Of a stretch of DNA of 64,000 bases, positions 28,271 through 38,110 are shown one piece after another. A program made the translations under genes and the position numbers. This DNA comes from SR-FBR-E99 sp963732365 (GTDB lineage: Bacteria > Bacteroidota > Bacteroidia > Bacteroidales > VadinHA17). Position 1 is the stretch's first letter. Each line of letters begins with the position of its first letter. The notes below the pieces were generated by a model. The model had not been told where the DNA came from. It ran no database searches and saw only the letters and a program-made list of their open reading frames with translations. The stretch is taken from contig CAVSZC010000001.1 in assembly GCA_963732365.1 (NCBI GenBank), positions 434,001-498,000 on the forward strand. Direction: 5' to 3'.

Positions 28271-30314
28271 TTATTTGGATGAATCCGGATCAAACACCCA
28301 CAGGTCAGAATGGTAGGTTAGGTTAAAACCTGTGGTTATGTAAGCTACCGGCCCTATTACAAACGGTTCGCCGCATATGCGTGCCGCACCCGGGAAATCT
28401 GTGACCTGCGTCCATTTATCTGCTACAGGATCATATTCCCACATGTCATTGAGATACTTATTGAGTTGTGAGCTGTAACCTAATCCTACATACCCTTTGC
28501 CATTCGGCAGTGAAAAAGAAGTCACACTGCTTCTCAGGATGCCCGGGAAACTTGCCTTAGCAGACCATGTGTCTGTAACGGGGTCATATTCATAGAAAGC
28601 ACCAGTGTTGCTATCAACTTCGTATATATATCCTACACCATAGTATCCTTTACCGTTTATGGTAAAGGCAGCGCCGCTGCCGAAATATCCAAGAGCCGGA
28701 AGGAATGATTTCTGCTGCCAGGTGTCCGTTGACGGGGTATACTCATACATTTCATATGATGCCGGAAGATATGCCTTCCCGTTGATCACAAAGCCGGGAG
28801 CGTCCATGCTTGATCCCCCGCCAGGTCTGGGTGCTCTAGCCTCCCATGTATCGGTGGCCGGATCATATCTTGTCAGTTCCTTCCTGTAAATGCCGCTGGT
28901 TTTACCATTGGCCATGAACGCCATACCATCTGCCTCAAAGCCGGTAGCATATCTTATGGGTGTCGGGAAATCAGCAATTCTTTTCCACTGGTCAGTTGAC
29001 GGATCATATTCCCAGAAATCACTTGCCTCGACGCCGTCCGGCCGCAGACCGGTTCCTGCGTAACCTTTCCCTGAAAGGGCAAAGCATGCAATCGCCGTTC
29101 TCGGACCACCCGGAAAATCGGCCAGTTTCTTCCAGGGAGAGTTAACCTTAAACGTAACCTGGCTTTCAATAACATGACCTGCTATGGTGGAAATAAAAAT
29201 ATTATATGTACCTGTGCCCAGTGATTGCGGAACCCTGGCCGTAATCTCATTCGATGTGCTTGAGATAACCTCTGAAGGGGATCCTCCGATGGTCAGGATA
29301 TTGAATGAAGGTTCGGGGTTGAAGTTCTGACCGGAGATGACAATAATGCTTCCCGTCTTTGCTTCCCGGGGTGTGATATCACTGATCACTGGTTGCTTAA
29401 GCTCAAACTGCTGGCTGAAATAATATGGTTTGCCGGATTGTATCCTGATACTGACAGGATTACTGTTTAATCTGTCCGGTACAATTACTTTATAATATGT
29501 TCTTGTCTTCTCTGTAACAGTTGCTTCTTCAGAATTGAAATAGACCTGAACAAAGCTGCCGTCTGCCAGGCTGAGGTTTTCACCAAAGAGAGTTATAACA
29601 TCACCGAAAGTGCCGGTTACCGGTTCAAATCGCGTGCATACGGGTTTAGTAATCTCAAAATCAGGCTTATTCAGGGCCTGATTACCTCCAACCTCCACAC
29701 CCAGTTTATAATCACCATCACCGAGGGCAGGCACCCTGAACATGATATGCTCTGCATCCGAGTTGACAATCTCACATGAATGGTTGTCCAGCCAGACAGA
29801 GTTGCTGAACTTCCTGAAGGCAAAGTTCTTCCCGGTTATGGTTACTGTGTCGCCTGCACCTGCTGAAGGGGGATCAACCGAGGTTAGCTCCGGAGGCAAG
29901 GCTTCCCCTGCCGGTGAAGGAGATTATGTTGCCAAGTGAGATGATATCTTCGGTTATCAGGAACAACCTGACATTATATACTACATCATTTGCTATTGCA
30001 GCGGTGGCATGAAAGGATATATCGGTCTCACTGCCTGCCGGGCCGAGCATTGCGAACTCAGCGTTCTGAAAAACAATATCATCATACCCGGGATTCTGGG
30101 ATGTGCTCCAGATGAATCCATGCTGCGTAATTTCCGAATTGCCACGTGAGAGTATTTTTCCCTTGAAAACCACCCCTCCGCTTTGCATGACAGTGGCTTC
30201 TGTCGTCTCCGCCTCAGCAAAGGGCTTCTCTTGGTGGATCTCATTCTGGCATGATTCAGACACGAGAAGTGCCGCAATACTTATAAGCCATATTGAATTG
30301 ACAACTGATCTCAT
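28271..30314 (-). pseudogene. IPT/TIG-Kelch surface lipoprotein copy B, frameshifted
   Basis: Same architecture as copy A (31667-33676): signal peptide with lipobox SESC (Cys22), an N-terminal region, IPT/TIG domains, then six Kelch blades. The 5' frame (30314-29874) stops shortly after SFTGRGSLASG, while the 3' frame starts at LPPELTSVDPP; a single extra G in the GGGG run (plus-strand CCCC at 29905-29908) accounts for the shift, and removing it gives SFTGREALPPELTS, in line with SFVSAGGKQPKLTS in copy A. Corrected length is about 680 residues against 669 in copy A. Either a mutation, a sequencing error or a slippage site. Last gene of the duplicated cassette, 3 bp after the barrel gene. Confidence 0.8.
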
Positions 30315-30317
30315 TTA

Positions 30318-31541
30318 TCAGAACATTATTCCAATGGTCATACCGACAGAATTCATCTTTGACTCCTCAGTGTTATCATACAGAACTTTAACCTGGATGT
30401 TGCAGTAAATGCTAAAATAACTTCTGTAATCGTACATCAGTCCTACCCCGCCTATGAGTCCGGGCCATCGTTTTGTTATCATTGAATATGGATTGGTCTG
30501 AGAATAGGCCTGCCCGTTATTGACCTCGTCAAACTCAATTCTTGAATCTTCTTCAATAATTGAGTTGTAAGCAACGCCTGCAAATATTGTCGGATCAATT
30601 ACGGCCCCCTTTAACTTAAATCTCAGCAGCGCTTCCCCTTCGAGAATGAATTGATGAAGATGTGCTTCGGAATATAGGGTATAGTTCCCGAACGGATCTT
30701 CGTATTGATATAAGCCGTAGTAATATCTTTTGCCACCCTCCAGGTTAAACAGAAGTGCCAGCCTCCCGGACTTCTGCGGCGATGACAATTCTGCTGACAG
30801 TCCAAACACAGGGTAATATGCTTTATTAAACTCAAAGTCTGCCAGATCTGCCTGATCTGAAACTTTGTAGTTCTCGAAAATGAAAGTCGAATAGGGGGCA
30901 ATCCTGAATGAAAATGGCTTCGGCTCCGCGGCATATTCCACAGGCGCTTCGCCGGCGGTTTTAAAATTATGATAATCCCTTAACAGATTTGTAAGGTACC
31001 AGTGGCTGAGAACGGCATCCTGAAGCCTTGCGTCGATTCCCGGCATATCATTCATCAGTATCTTCAGGATGCTTTTAAAATTATCTCCCGTCTCACCGGA
31101 GTTATTCTCATCCCTTCCCTCTTTTACCTTATCCATATCTGAAAGTGTAAATATCCTTCCGTTTGCATCTTCGATGCAATAGTTGTCACCGAAGCTGTCG
31201 CGGAAATAGTAAAGATCCAGGATACCGTCCAGAAGAAAATCGAGGAATAAAACCCGGGATCCGTTGATGGTCGGTATGTTCATAGATACGAAATACCTGT
31301 CGTTAATAATCCGGTATCCGGAAATAGTGCCAGGGGCAAAGACCTTTTGCTTACTGAATCGCGAATCCCTGAAAAAGCATGCCTCAGAATTCGATCTGTA
31401 ACCTTTCAGATCGACAAATCCGGGTACTGTATCATAGTCATTAGTAATAACATATGCCTTCCTGGAGATGATCTGTGCAGACAAGTCAGTGGCCAGCATA
31501 AGAAGAATTGCAATCTGAATCAATAACCGGGCAGGCATCAT
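30318..31541 (-). CDS. Outer-membrane beta-barrel protein, cassette copy B
   Basis: 407 residues. Signal peptide (ends near LSAQ), an N-terminal soluble region of about 180 residues (VPGFVDLKGYRSNSEACFF, LFLDFLLDGILDLYYFRD), then a C-terminal half of amphipathic strands ending in a phenylalanine (TIGIMF), typical of an outer-membrane barrel. Paralogue of the 33681-34922 protein, sharing the ILDLYYFRD/ISDLFYYND, DANGRIFTL/DRNGRLFTL, LLRDYHNF/LMHDYHVL and LHLHQ-type blocks. Pairs with the Kelch lipoprotein gene immediately downstream. Confidence 0.85.
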   Translation of the reverse strand: MMPARLLIQIAILLMLATDLSAQIISRKAYVITNDYDTVPGFVDLKGYRSNSEACFFRDSRFSKQKVFAPGTISGYRIINDRYFVSMNIPTINGSRVLFLDFLLDGILDLYYFRDSFGDNYCIEDANGRIFTLSDMDKVKEGRDENNSGETGDNFKSILKILMNDMPGIDARLQDAVLSHWYLTNLLRDYHNFKTAGEAPVEYAAEPKPFSFRIAPYSTFIFENYKVSDQADLADFEFNKAYYPVFGLSAELSSPQKSGRLALLFNLEGGKRYYYGLYQYEDPFGNYTLYSEAHLHQFILEGEALLRFKLKGAVIDPTIFAGVAYNSIIEEDSRIEFDEVNNGQAYSQTNPYSMITKRWPGLIGGVGLMYDYRSYFSIYCNIQVKVLYDNTEESKMNSVGMTIGIMF

Positions 31542-31666
31542 GTTAAAGTCTTATTCAACAGTATAATTGCAGAATCTATAGGTTAAAGTTATCAAAAACT
31601 TTTTATAACCGAAAAGATCAGAAGGAAGACTGGTCATTATCGTATGGTTTATTCCCCTGTTACATG

Positions 31667-33676
31667 TTATTCCGGATTAAACTCCCACAGATCGTTCCTG
31701 TGCTGGCCATCGTATCCGAAACCGATGTATGCCTTTGATCCGACACTGAAGGCAACTGCGCTGTACCTCGCCGTTCCGGGAAAGTCCTCCAGTCTCCTCC
31801 ATGTGTCGGTGCCAGGGTCATATTCCCACATGTCATTCAGATATACATAGTTTAGTGTTGTGCCGAGTCCGACATAAGCCTTTCCGTTTGGTAGTGAGAA
31901 GAAAACCGCGTTGCTTCTGAGGGTTCCCGGGAAATCTGCTTTTCTTGTCCATATGTCAGTTACGGGGTCATATTCAAAGAGCATGGGAGTATTAGTACTC
32001 TGCTGGTGTATCCATCCTATGCCCATGTATCCTTTGTTGCCGATCGCGAATGCAACTCCGCTGCCAAAATATTCCAGCTGGGAGGGGTATGTTTTCCTGA
32101 CCCATGTATTAGTTGACGGTGTATACTCATACATCTCCTCAGCAGCCGGAACATAGGCTTTGCCATTAATGACAAACGCAGGAGATTTCATGCTTGAACC
32201 GTCGCCGGGCTTCGGCGCCATTGTCTCCCATGCATCAGTGACAGGATTATATTTTGTCAGCGCTTTGCTGTATGAGTCGTTTATCTTACCAAGCGTTACG
32301 TATCCCGTCCCGTTAATTGCAAACCCCTGTGCAAAATAGAGACTATGTATGGTGAAGTCTCTGATCTTGCTCCACTGATCAGTACCGGGTGCATACTCCC
32401 AGAAGTCATCAAATACACCTATGTTGTGCCCGCATCCGACATATCCGTGCGTTTCGGTGGCAAAGACAGCAGGACTTGAACGTGCGGTCCCCGGGAAATC
32501 GTTGAGCCTGGCCCAGATCGAGGTCACACCTATTGAGCCCGGCCATGTTACGGGCTGCCCGTACAATGTCGTGAGTGTCAACCCATAGCTGCCTAAAGAG
32601 AGTTCGTACGGAACCATAAAAACTATCTCCGTCGCACTCGACCTCAACACAATGACATCCATGCCGCCCAGGCTTACCTGGTTCATCTCCCTGGCAGGAT
32701 TGAAGTTTGCTCCGGTAATGCGGATCGAATCTCCTCCCTTTGCCTTCACCGGTGACACATCTGTGATTTCTGCCTGTCTTAGAGTAAACTGTTCATTATA
32801 TGAAAAATAATTGAAGTATTTGATCTGAACGACAGCCGGTGAGATGTTATTCTCCAAAGGAACCCTGACCTTGTATTGAGTTCTTGTCATCTCTACGATC
32901 TCGGCCTGGGCAGTATTAAAATAGACCTTTGCATACAGGGTATCAAGAGAGAAATTTGTACCTGAGAGAGTAACAATATCGCCAAAGGTACCCGTCAGAG
33001 GCGAGAAACCTGTAAGCAAGGGTTGTTTCATGGTGAAATCAAGCTCATTGGTTGACTCATAGCCTGAAACGTTAACGCTTACCTTTGCTTGAAGTTCCTC
33101 TGCGGGAGGCACAATCACTACAAGCTCATCTCCTGATGAAATGAGAACTCTCGCCTCACTCTCATTAAAATGTACGGCATTGTTTTCAGGCGTGAATGAG
33201 AAGTTCTCTCCCGATATTGTCACAGTATCTCCGCATACTGCCTCGGCTGGTGTGACAGAAGTCAGCTTTGGCTGCTTCCCTCCTGCTGAAACGAATGATT
33301 TTACACTCCCGAAAGAGTAGTAATCATCTGTAATTATGAAGGGACGTACGTAATAATTTGTATCCTTTTGCAGATCGGCTGTAACTATGCAGGTAAATGT
33401 CCCGATACCATCTCTCGGACCAAGAAGGACAACATCTGACCCTCCTGGTGAAGGATGTTCATCGGTGCCCCACAGGAATCCGTGTTCTTCAATCACAGAT
33501 GCACCGGCCGACATTATCCTGCCCTCAAAGAGCGCTCCTCCTCCCTCAATCAGTTTAATACTTATTATGTCAACTTCAGGTATCCCCTTGTCTGTATACT
33601 TCTCGTCCTGACACATCAAAACCAGGGAAGAAAGAAGAACTATAAAAGAAACCTTTGTAAATCTGTAACTTTTCAT
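31667..33676 (-). CDS. IPT/TIG-Kelch surface lipoprotein, cassette copy A
   Basis: 669 residues from the ATG at 33676, chosen because it begins a signal peptide with lipobox LVLMC (Cys22) and sits 4 bp after the barrel stop. After Cys22 come Q-D-E-K, an acidic tract like the Bacteroidota lipoprotein export signal, so surface exposure is likely. Domains: an N-terminal beta region (GHGFLWGTDEHPSPGG), three IPT/TIG domains (LTSVTPAEAVCGDTVTISG, LLTGFSPLTGTFGDIVTLSG, ITDVSPVKAKGGDSIRITG), then six Kelch blades each ending in a W-EYxPxTDxW pattern, forming a beta-propeller. Probably binds a glycan or protein at the cell surface. Confidence 0.9.
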   Translation of the reverse strand: MKSYRFTKVSFIVLLSSLVLMCQDEKYTDKGIPEVDIISIKLIEGGGALFEGRIMSAGASVIEEHGFLWGTDEHPSPGGSDVVLLGPRDGIGTFTCIVTADLQKDTNYYVRPFIITDDYYSFGSVKSFVSAGGKQPKLTSVTPAEAVCGDTVTISGENFSFTPENNAVHFNESEARVLISSGDELVVIVPPAEELQAKVSVNVSGYESTNELDFTMKQPLLTGFSPLTGTFGDIVTLSGTNFSLDTLYAKVYFNTAQAEIVEMTRTQYKVRVPLENNISPAVVQIKYFNYFSYNEQFTLRQAEITDVSPVKAKGGDSIRITGANFNPAREMNQVSLGGMDVIVLRSSATEIVFMVPYELSLGSYGLTLTTLYGQPVTWPGSIGVTSIWARLNDFPGTARSSPAVFATETHGYVGCGHNIGVFDDFWEYAPGTDQWSKIRDFTIHSLYFAQGFAINGTGYVTLGKINDSYSKALTKYNPVTDAWETMAPKPGDGSSMKSPAFVINGKAYVPAAEEMYEYTPSTNTWVRKTYPSQLEYFGSGVAFAIGNKGYMGIGWIHQQSTNTPMLFEYDPVTDIWTRKADFPGTLRSNAVFFSLPNGKAYVGLGTTLNYVYLNDMWEYDPGTDTWRRLEDFPGTARYSAVAFSVGSKAYIGFGYDGQHRNDLWEFNPE

Positions 33677-33680
33677 GACT

Positions 33681-34922
33681 TCAGAAGGTAATGCCTGCTG
33701 TGACGGCGAATGAATCAATTGAAGATATCTCATCATCTCCGGAAAAGCGCGTGTAACCTGCATTCATGAAGAGTGATAAGGCGGGGCTTAGTTGATACTC
33801 AATTCCAGTACCTAAAGTGAATCCGAAACGGATGTTTCCATCAGGGTTGTAAGGCAAGCTCTCAGAAACGATTAAGTCATCGCCAGCCAGATCATAGTCA
33901 ATTCTTGAGTCGTCGCTGATAACATACTGTCCCGACAGGCCTGTGAAGAATGACGGACGTAATCGTCGTGTGCCGACAGTATATCCAAAAAGTAGTTCCC
34001 CTGAAAGAAACAGTTGATGCAAATGCAATTCCTCATACAGTGTCAATGACGGACCGGCTTCATCGGAAGCATTGAATCCGTATGCGTATCTCTCTGCCAG
34101 AGAAAGGTTTAATGTGGCCCAAAGATTTCTTGTTATCCGGGGAAAAGATGTCGTTACGAACAAACCAATACTTGGGAAGTAAGCCGGATCAATTGAAATG
34201 CCTGAAAGACCTCCTTCTTCCCCGGCATGAAGCATATCAATGCTGTACCTGATGAACAGTCCTGTCCCCCATTCCGTTCGCGGCGGTGGCAGCTCATAAG
34301 CTATATCCGATTCTGACCGGGTGATCAATACATGGTAATCATGCATAAGGTCAGTAAGTGTCTCACGCTCAGGCTCAATCATGTTTATCCTCTCTGCAAG
34401 GGCAGGTGCATCAGCCATACATATCCTGAGCACTGCACGGATGCCTGAGAGATCTGTTTCTTCATCCGGGATTGATGACTTACCTTTTTTGCTATAAGAT
34501 TTGAGTGTAAAGAGCCTCCCGTTTCTGTCTCTGATAAGATAGTGTTCTGCAGAAAGATCATTATAGTAAAAGAGATCTGATATACCGTCGAAAAGTATCT
34601 CAAGGAACATTTCTGAAGTCTCGGGTGAGATATAACTTCCTGAAATAAACTGCCTGCCGCCGTCAAGGTGCCAGCCCTGGATATTGCCGGGAGTAAATGT
34701 TAGAGATTCGCCCGTGCTACCGGCTCTGCAAAAACATGATGTTATTATTCCATTGGTGAATACAGGGCTGATCTCTCCATGAATCATGGTTTTATCGTTT
34801 ACGATAATGGTCCCGCTTCTGAAACCGCTCTGGCCGCTCAGCGTCAGCAGTGAAGAAAATGATATTATAAGAGCAGTGAATAGTCTGCTTCGGCGGAAAG
34901 AGGCCGTTTTATTTGTAATCAT
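33681..34922 (-). CDS. Outer-membrane beta-barrel protein, cassette copy A
   Basis: 413 residues with signal peptide (LLTLSGQ), an N-terminal soluble domain and a C-terminal barrel with alternating hydrophobic strands that ends in VTAGITF (terminal Phe). Paralogue of the 30318-31541 protein. Gene order barrel then Kelch lipoprotein is the same in both copies, separated by 3-4 bp. Likely partners in a surface complex. Confidence 0.85.
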   Translation of the reverse strand: MITNKTASFRRSRLFTALIISFSSLLTLSGQSGFRSGTIIVNDKTMIHGEISPVFTNGIITSCFCRAGSTGESLTFTPGNIQGWHLDGGRQFISGSYISPETSEMFLEILFDGISDLFYYNDLSAEHYLIRDRNGRLFTLKSYSKKGKSSIPDEETDLSGIRAVLRICMADAPALAERINMIEPERETLTDLMHDYHVLITRSESDIAYELPPPRTEWGTGLFIRYSIDMLHAGEEGGLSGISIDPAYFPSIGLFVTTSFPRITRNLWATLNLSLAERYAYGFNASDEAGPSLTLYEELHLHQLFLSGELLFGYTVGTRRLRPSFFTGLSGQYVISDDSRIDYDLAGDDLIVSESLPYNPDGNIRFGFTLGTGIEYQLSPALSLFMNAGYTRFSGDDEISSIDSFAVTAGITF

Positions 34923-35042
34923 AAGGCAGTATTAATAGGCAGGTAGATACAATCCTATAAAACTACAATTAAATCTTCTTCCGCGGAATTGAAAACCCGG
35001 GAAAATGCAAGCTGTCTTTCCAAAAAAAAGTTAAAATATGAC

Positions 35043-35948
35043 CTATTTGAGCAGGAAGATAAGCGGAACCGAGAGACGGCTGTTCCATGAACGCTCCGAA
35101 TGGTCAGCTCCCTCGAACTTAAGTGTCACCCAGTTCGTCTCATTATAACCGGCCGTGTTCATCACCCTGTCGACCTTCTTCTGATACGGCTCATACCATT
35201 TGTCAAGGGTATTTGTTCCGTAGTCAAAATATATCTTATGGCTTTTGGGATCGGGGAGGTTTGCCGCAAGGTATTTTCTGAAGGACCTTGCAAGACGGTT
35301 GTCAAATTTCCTGAAGATATTTACATTTCCCATTGGCAGGTGGGTGGAGAGACACCCTGCCCCGCCAAATGTTTCCGGGTATTCGCATATAGCATACAGT
35401 GATATCAGCCCGCCCATGCTCGAGCCCATTATGACAGTATTCTCCCTGTCAGCCAGGGTTGAATATGTGCTGTCTATGAACGGTTTCACCTCCTTGACCA
35501 CAAATCTCAGATATTCGTCACCAAGCGGCTCACCTTTCATTCCCTTCCTTATGAGTCTTTCCTTCTTGCGCTTTGATAGAAAGCTGAGGCCTTTCTCGGG
35601 GTAATATTCAGTGTACCGGTAATCATCACGGTTCCAGATCCCGACAATGATGCAGGGCTTTATCTTATTCTCCTCTATCAGGAGAGCAGCAACATCATCG
35701 GCTCCCCACTCCTGCTTGTTCCATGTAGCAGTGCTGTCAAAAAGCATCTGGCCGTCATGCATATAAATCACCGCATACCTGTTCGTCGTATCGTAATCAG
35801 AAGGCAGCCATACATCTATATTGCGTGGCGTCTTTATTTCATCGCCGGTGAAAAGGTGACGTTCAGTCCTGCTGTTAGACACCTCTCCCTGTGCGTACGT
35901 TAATCCTATTAATAATGAAACCATTATCAGTGAAATTGCCTTTTTCAT
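35043..35948 (-). CDS. Exported esterase (IroE/Fes-like alpha/beta hydrolase)
   Basis: 301 residues with a signal peptide ending near TYAQG. The nucleophile elbow G175-S-S177-M-G is visible (IMGSSMGGLISLY), with a catalytic His in GADHSERSW near the C-terminus and MHDGQMLFD near 64. Family members cleave siderophore or acetylxylan/feruloyl-type esters; substrate unknown here. Monocistronic between the Kelch cassettes and the repeat region before acr3. Confidence 0.85.
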   Translation of the reverse strand: MKKAISLIMVSLLIGLTYAQGEVSNSRTERHLFTGDEIKTPRNIDVWLPSDYDTTNRYAVIYMHDGQMLFDSTATWNKQEWGADDVAALLIEENKIKPCIIVGIWNRDDYRYTEYYPEKGLSFLSKRKKERLIRKGMKGEPLGDEYLRFVVKEVKPFIDSTYSTLADRENTVIMGSSMGGLISLYAICEYPETFGGAGCLSTHLPMGNVNIFRKFDNRLARSFRKYLAANLPDPKSHKIYFDYGTNTLDKWYEPYQKKVDRVMNTAGYNETNWVTLKFEGADHSERSWNSRLSVPLIFLLK

Positions 35949-36024
35949 GGTACCTGCTTCTTAATTACAGTATGTAAAGTAATACTTTCGGATTCACAAA
36001 ATGATGGTATAAGGCTTCATTTTT

Positions 36025-36044
36025 TCACACTGAGTCACACTGAG
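36025..36044 (+). repeat. 10-bp direct repeat TCACACTGAG x2
   Basis: Two perfect adjacent copies (36025-36034, 36035-36044), directly before the heptamer arrays that follow. Function unknown. Confidence 0.5.
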
Positions 36045-36066
36045 TTTTCACTGACATTTGACTATT

Positions 36067-36130
36067 CGCAAATCGAAAATCGAAAATCGCAAATTCTCCT
36101 TGCTCCTTGCCCCGCGCTCCTTGCTCCTTG
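36067..36130 (+). repeat. Two in-phase heptamer arrays 3' of acr3
   Basis: CGCAAAT, CGAAAAT, CGAAAAT, CGCAAAT (36067-36094) followed after one base by CTCCTTG x2, CCCCGCG, CTCCTTG x2 (36096-36130). They end next to the acr3 stop at 36133. The CGCAAAT unit is the reverse complement of the array upstream of acr3. Confidence 0.8.
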
Positions 36131-36132
36131 CT

Positions 36133-37182
36133 TTAATGCACTGCAAAATACCGCCTTTTAAAGAATAGTGCAACATTAACCAGCGCGATCATTACCGGTA
36201 CCTCAACAAGCGGTCCTATGACAGCAGCAAATGCTTCTCCCGAATTAATGCCGAAGACAGCGATGGCGACAGCGATGGCAAGCTCGAAATTGTTGCTTGC
36301 CGCCGTGAATGACAGCGTCGCCGTCTGTTCATAGTTGGCCCCAACCCTCCTGCTCATAAAGAATGAGACAAGAAACATAACAACAAAATATATTACCAGG
36401 GGGATGGCAATGCGCACCACATCAAGCGGAATCTTTACAATATATTCTCCTTTAAGTGAGAACATTACAAAGATTGTAAAGAGCAATGCGATCAGCGTCA
36501 GGGGACTGATCATCGGGATGAACTTAGAGTGGTACCACTCCTTGCTTTTAACCCTGATAAGGATAAACCGTGTCAGGAATCCGGCAATAAAAGGTATACC
36601 CAGATATATGAAGACGCTTTCGGCTATCTGCCCTATCGTTATCTGTTCGACCGAATCATTAACCGGTAGTCCGAACCAGCCAGGCAGCACAGCTATGAAA
36701 ACATATGCATAGACCGAGAAGAAAAGTACCTGGAATATTGAGTTGAAGGCTACCAGTCCTGCAGCATACTGTGTATCACCCTTTGCCAGATCATTCCATA
36801 CGATCACCATGGCAATGCATCGGGCCAGTCCTATCAGTATCAGTCCGTACATATAGTCTATGTTGAACCTCAGGAACAAAATCGCAAGGAAGAACATAAG
36901 GATGGGACCGATGACCCAGTTCTGCACCAGGGAAAGCCCCAGCACCTTTGTATTTCTGAAGACGTCAGGGAGCTCTTCGTACTTTACCTTTGCAAGGGGT
37001 GGATACATCATCACTATCAGGCCGATGGCAATGGGGATATTGGTTGTCCCGCTGGAGAGGCTGTTCCAGAAATCTGCAATACCGGGGCTGCTCCAGCCGA
37101 TGATCACCCCGGCAAACATTGCCAGGAAGATCCATAATGTAAGGTATCGGTCAAGGACTTTGAGTCGTTTTTGGGAGGGCAT
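36133..37182 (-). CDS. acr3: ACR3-family arsenite efflux permease
   Basis: Exports arsenite using the proton gradient. From the ATG at 37182 it has 349 residues and about ten membrane helices. The conserved Cys122 in LARCIAMVIVWND and Glu327 in GPLVEVPVMIALVNVAL match the residues required in ACR3 transporters, and FTAASNNFELAIAVA is a family block. The open frame extends upstream to 37326 through a heptameric repeat (reading SQIASRKSQVANRK...), which is not part of the family, so 37182 is the supported start. Last gene of the rhodanese-arsC-arsM-acr3 unit, 133 bp after arsM because of the repeat insertion. Confidence 0.95.
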   Translation of the reverse strand: MPSQKRLKVLDRYLTLWIFLAMFAGVIIGWSSPGIADFWNSLSSGTTNIPIAIGLIVMMYPPLAKVKYEELPDVFRNTKVLGLSLVQNWVIGPILMFFLAILFLRFNIDYMYGLILIGLARCIAMVIVWNDLAKGDTQYAAGLVAFNSIFQVLFFSVYAYVFIAVLPGWFGLPVNDSVEQITIGQIAESVFIYLGIPFIAGFLTRFILIRVKSKEWYHSKFIPMISPLTLIALLFTIFVMFSLKGEYIVKIPLDVVRIAIPLVIYFVVMFLVSFFMSRRVGANYEQTATLSFTAASNNFELAIAVAIAVFGINSGEAFAAVIGPLVEVPVMIALVNVALFFKRRYFAVH

Positions 37183-37197
37183 AGACAAGATTTTTGG

Positions 37198-37295
37198 ATT
37201 TGCGATTTGCGATTTGCGATTTGCGCTTTGCGATTTGCGACTTGCGATTTGCGACTTGCGATTTGCGACTTGCGATTTGCGACTTGCGATTTGCG
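37198..37295 (+). repeat. 14-unit heptamer array ATTTGCG between arsM and acr3
   Basis: Exactly 98 bp: nine ATTTGCG, four ACTTGCG and one CTTTGCG, without gaps. On the acr3 coding strand the unit reads CGCAAAT, and a short array of the same unit in the opposite orientation lies on the other side of acr3. A 98-bp array is not a multiple of 3 in units but the open frame through it is free of stops. Confidence 0.9.
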
Positions 37296-37315
37296 ATTCT
37301 GGAGAAGGCTGGCAA

Positions 37316-38110
37316 TCAACTGGCAATGAATGGTTTGCTGGCCGAAAGGGTAATACTGTATATTCCGGACTCTTCTTTCCCGACGGGGAATGTGATAACT
37401 AACTGAGGCATTTCAATCCTCTTTTCCTTGTGTATTCGGATATCAGCAAAGCCATTCTGTTTGATGTATCCCAGGTAATCATCAATGGCTGAGGCGCCTG
37501 CAACGCAACCAGCATATAACTCTGCATCAGCACGCATTTCATCACTGAGTTCTCCCCTGAGAACAATATCAGATACACAGAAATGTCCCCCGGGCTTTAA
37601 AACCCTCATTATCTCACTGAATGCCTTCTTTTTGTCAGGTACAAGGTTAAGGACACAGTTAGAAAGCACAACATCGAAGCTGTTGTCAGGCAATGGCATC
37701 TTCTCTATATCGCCTTTGATAAATTCAATGTTTTGATATCCGAGTTTTTTCCTGTTCTCTTCGGCCTTTAGCAACATATCTTCCGTGAAGTCAATCCCTG
37801 TTACATGACCTGTATCCCCAACTGTGGCTCTTGCAACAAAGCAGTCATTACCGGCACCGCTGCCCAGGTCAAGGACATGATCACCGGCCCTGAGTCCGGC
37901 ATACTGCGTGGGGATGCCGCAACCCAGGCTCAGATCAGCGTCAGGATTGTAACCATCAAGTTGCGAATAACTTTCACTAAAGACAGTATAGCCAGCCGGA
38001 GAGCAGCATGAAGGACCGCAGCCGCATGTTCCGGATTGCTGATTATCAGATGCACGGGCTATCTCACCGTACTTCTCCCTTACCAGTTCTTTAAGATCTT
38101 TTTGAGTCAT
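37316..38110 (-). CDS. arsM: Arsenite S-adenosylmethionine methyltransferase
   Basis: Methylates arsenite with SAM and thiols. 264 residues. SAM motif LDLGSGAGNDCF near 80, GIDFTEDML near 105. The three cysteines needed for As(III) binding correspond to C64 (SLGCG), C152 (SNCVLNL) and C202 (AGCVAGA). The N-terminus has an extra Cys cluster, C-G-C-G-P-S-C-C (29-36), also common in ArsM. Its first four bases overlap the stop of arsC. Confidence 0.96.
   Translation of the reverse strand: MTQKDLKELVREKYGEIARASDNQQSGTCGCGPSCCSPAGYTVFSESYSQLDGYNPDADLSLGCGIPTQYAGLRAGDHVLDLGSGAGNDCFVARATVGDTGHVTGIDFTEDMLLKAEENRKKLGYQNIEFIKGDIEKMPLPDNSFDVVLSNCVLNLVPDKKKAFSEIMRVLKPGGHFCVSDIVLRGELSDEMRADAELYAGCVAGASAIDDYLGYIKQNGFADIRIHKEKRIEMPQLVITFPVGKEESGIYSITLSASKPFIAS

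Noticed and set aside
37198..37295. CRISPR-like or telomere-like array
   Set aside because: Units are 7 bp with no spacers between them; it is a simple tandem repeat.
36133..37326. Acr3 protein with a 48-residue Lys/Ser/Arg-rich N-terminal extension
   Set aside because: The extension is read from the heptamer array; homology and membrane topology begin at Met 37182.
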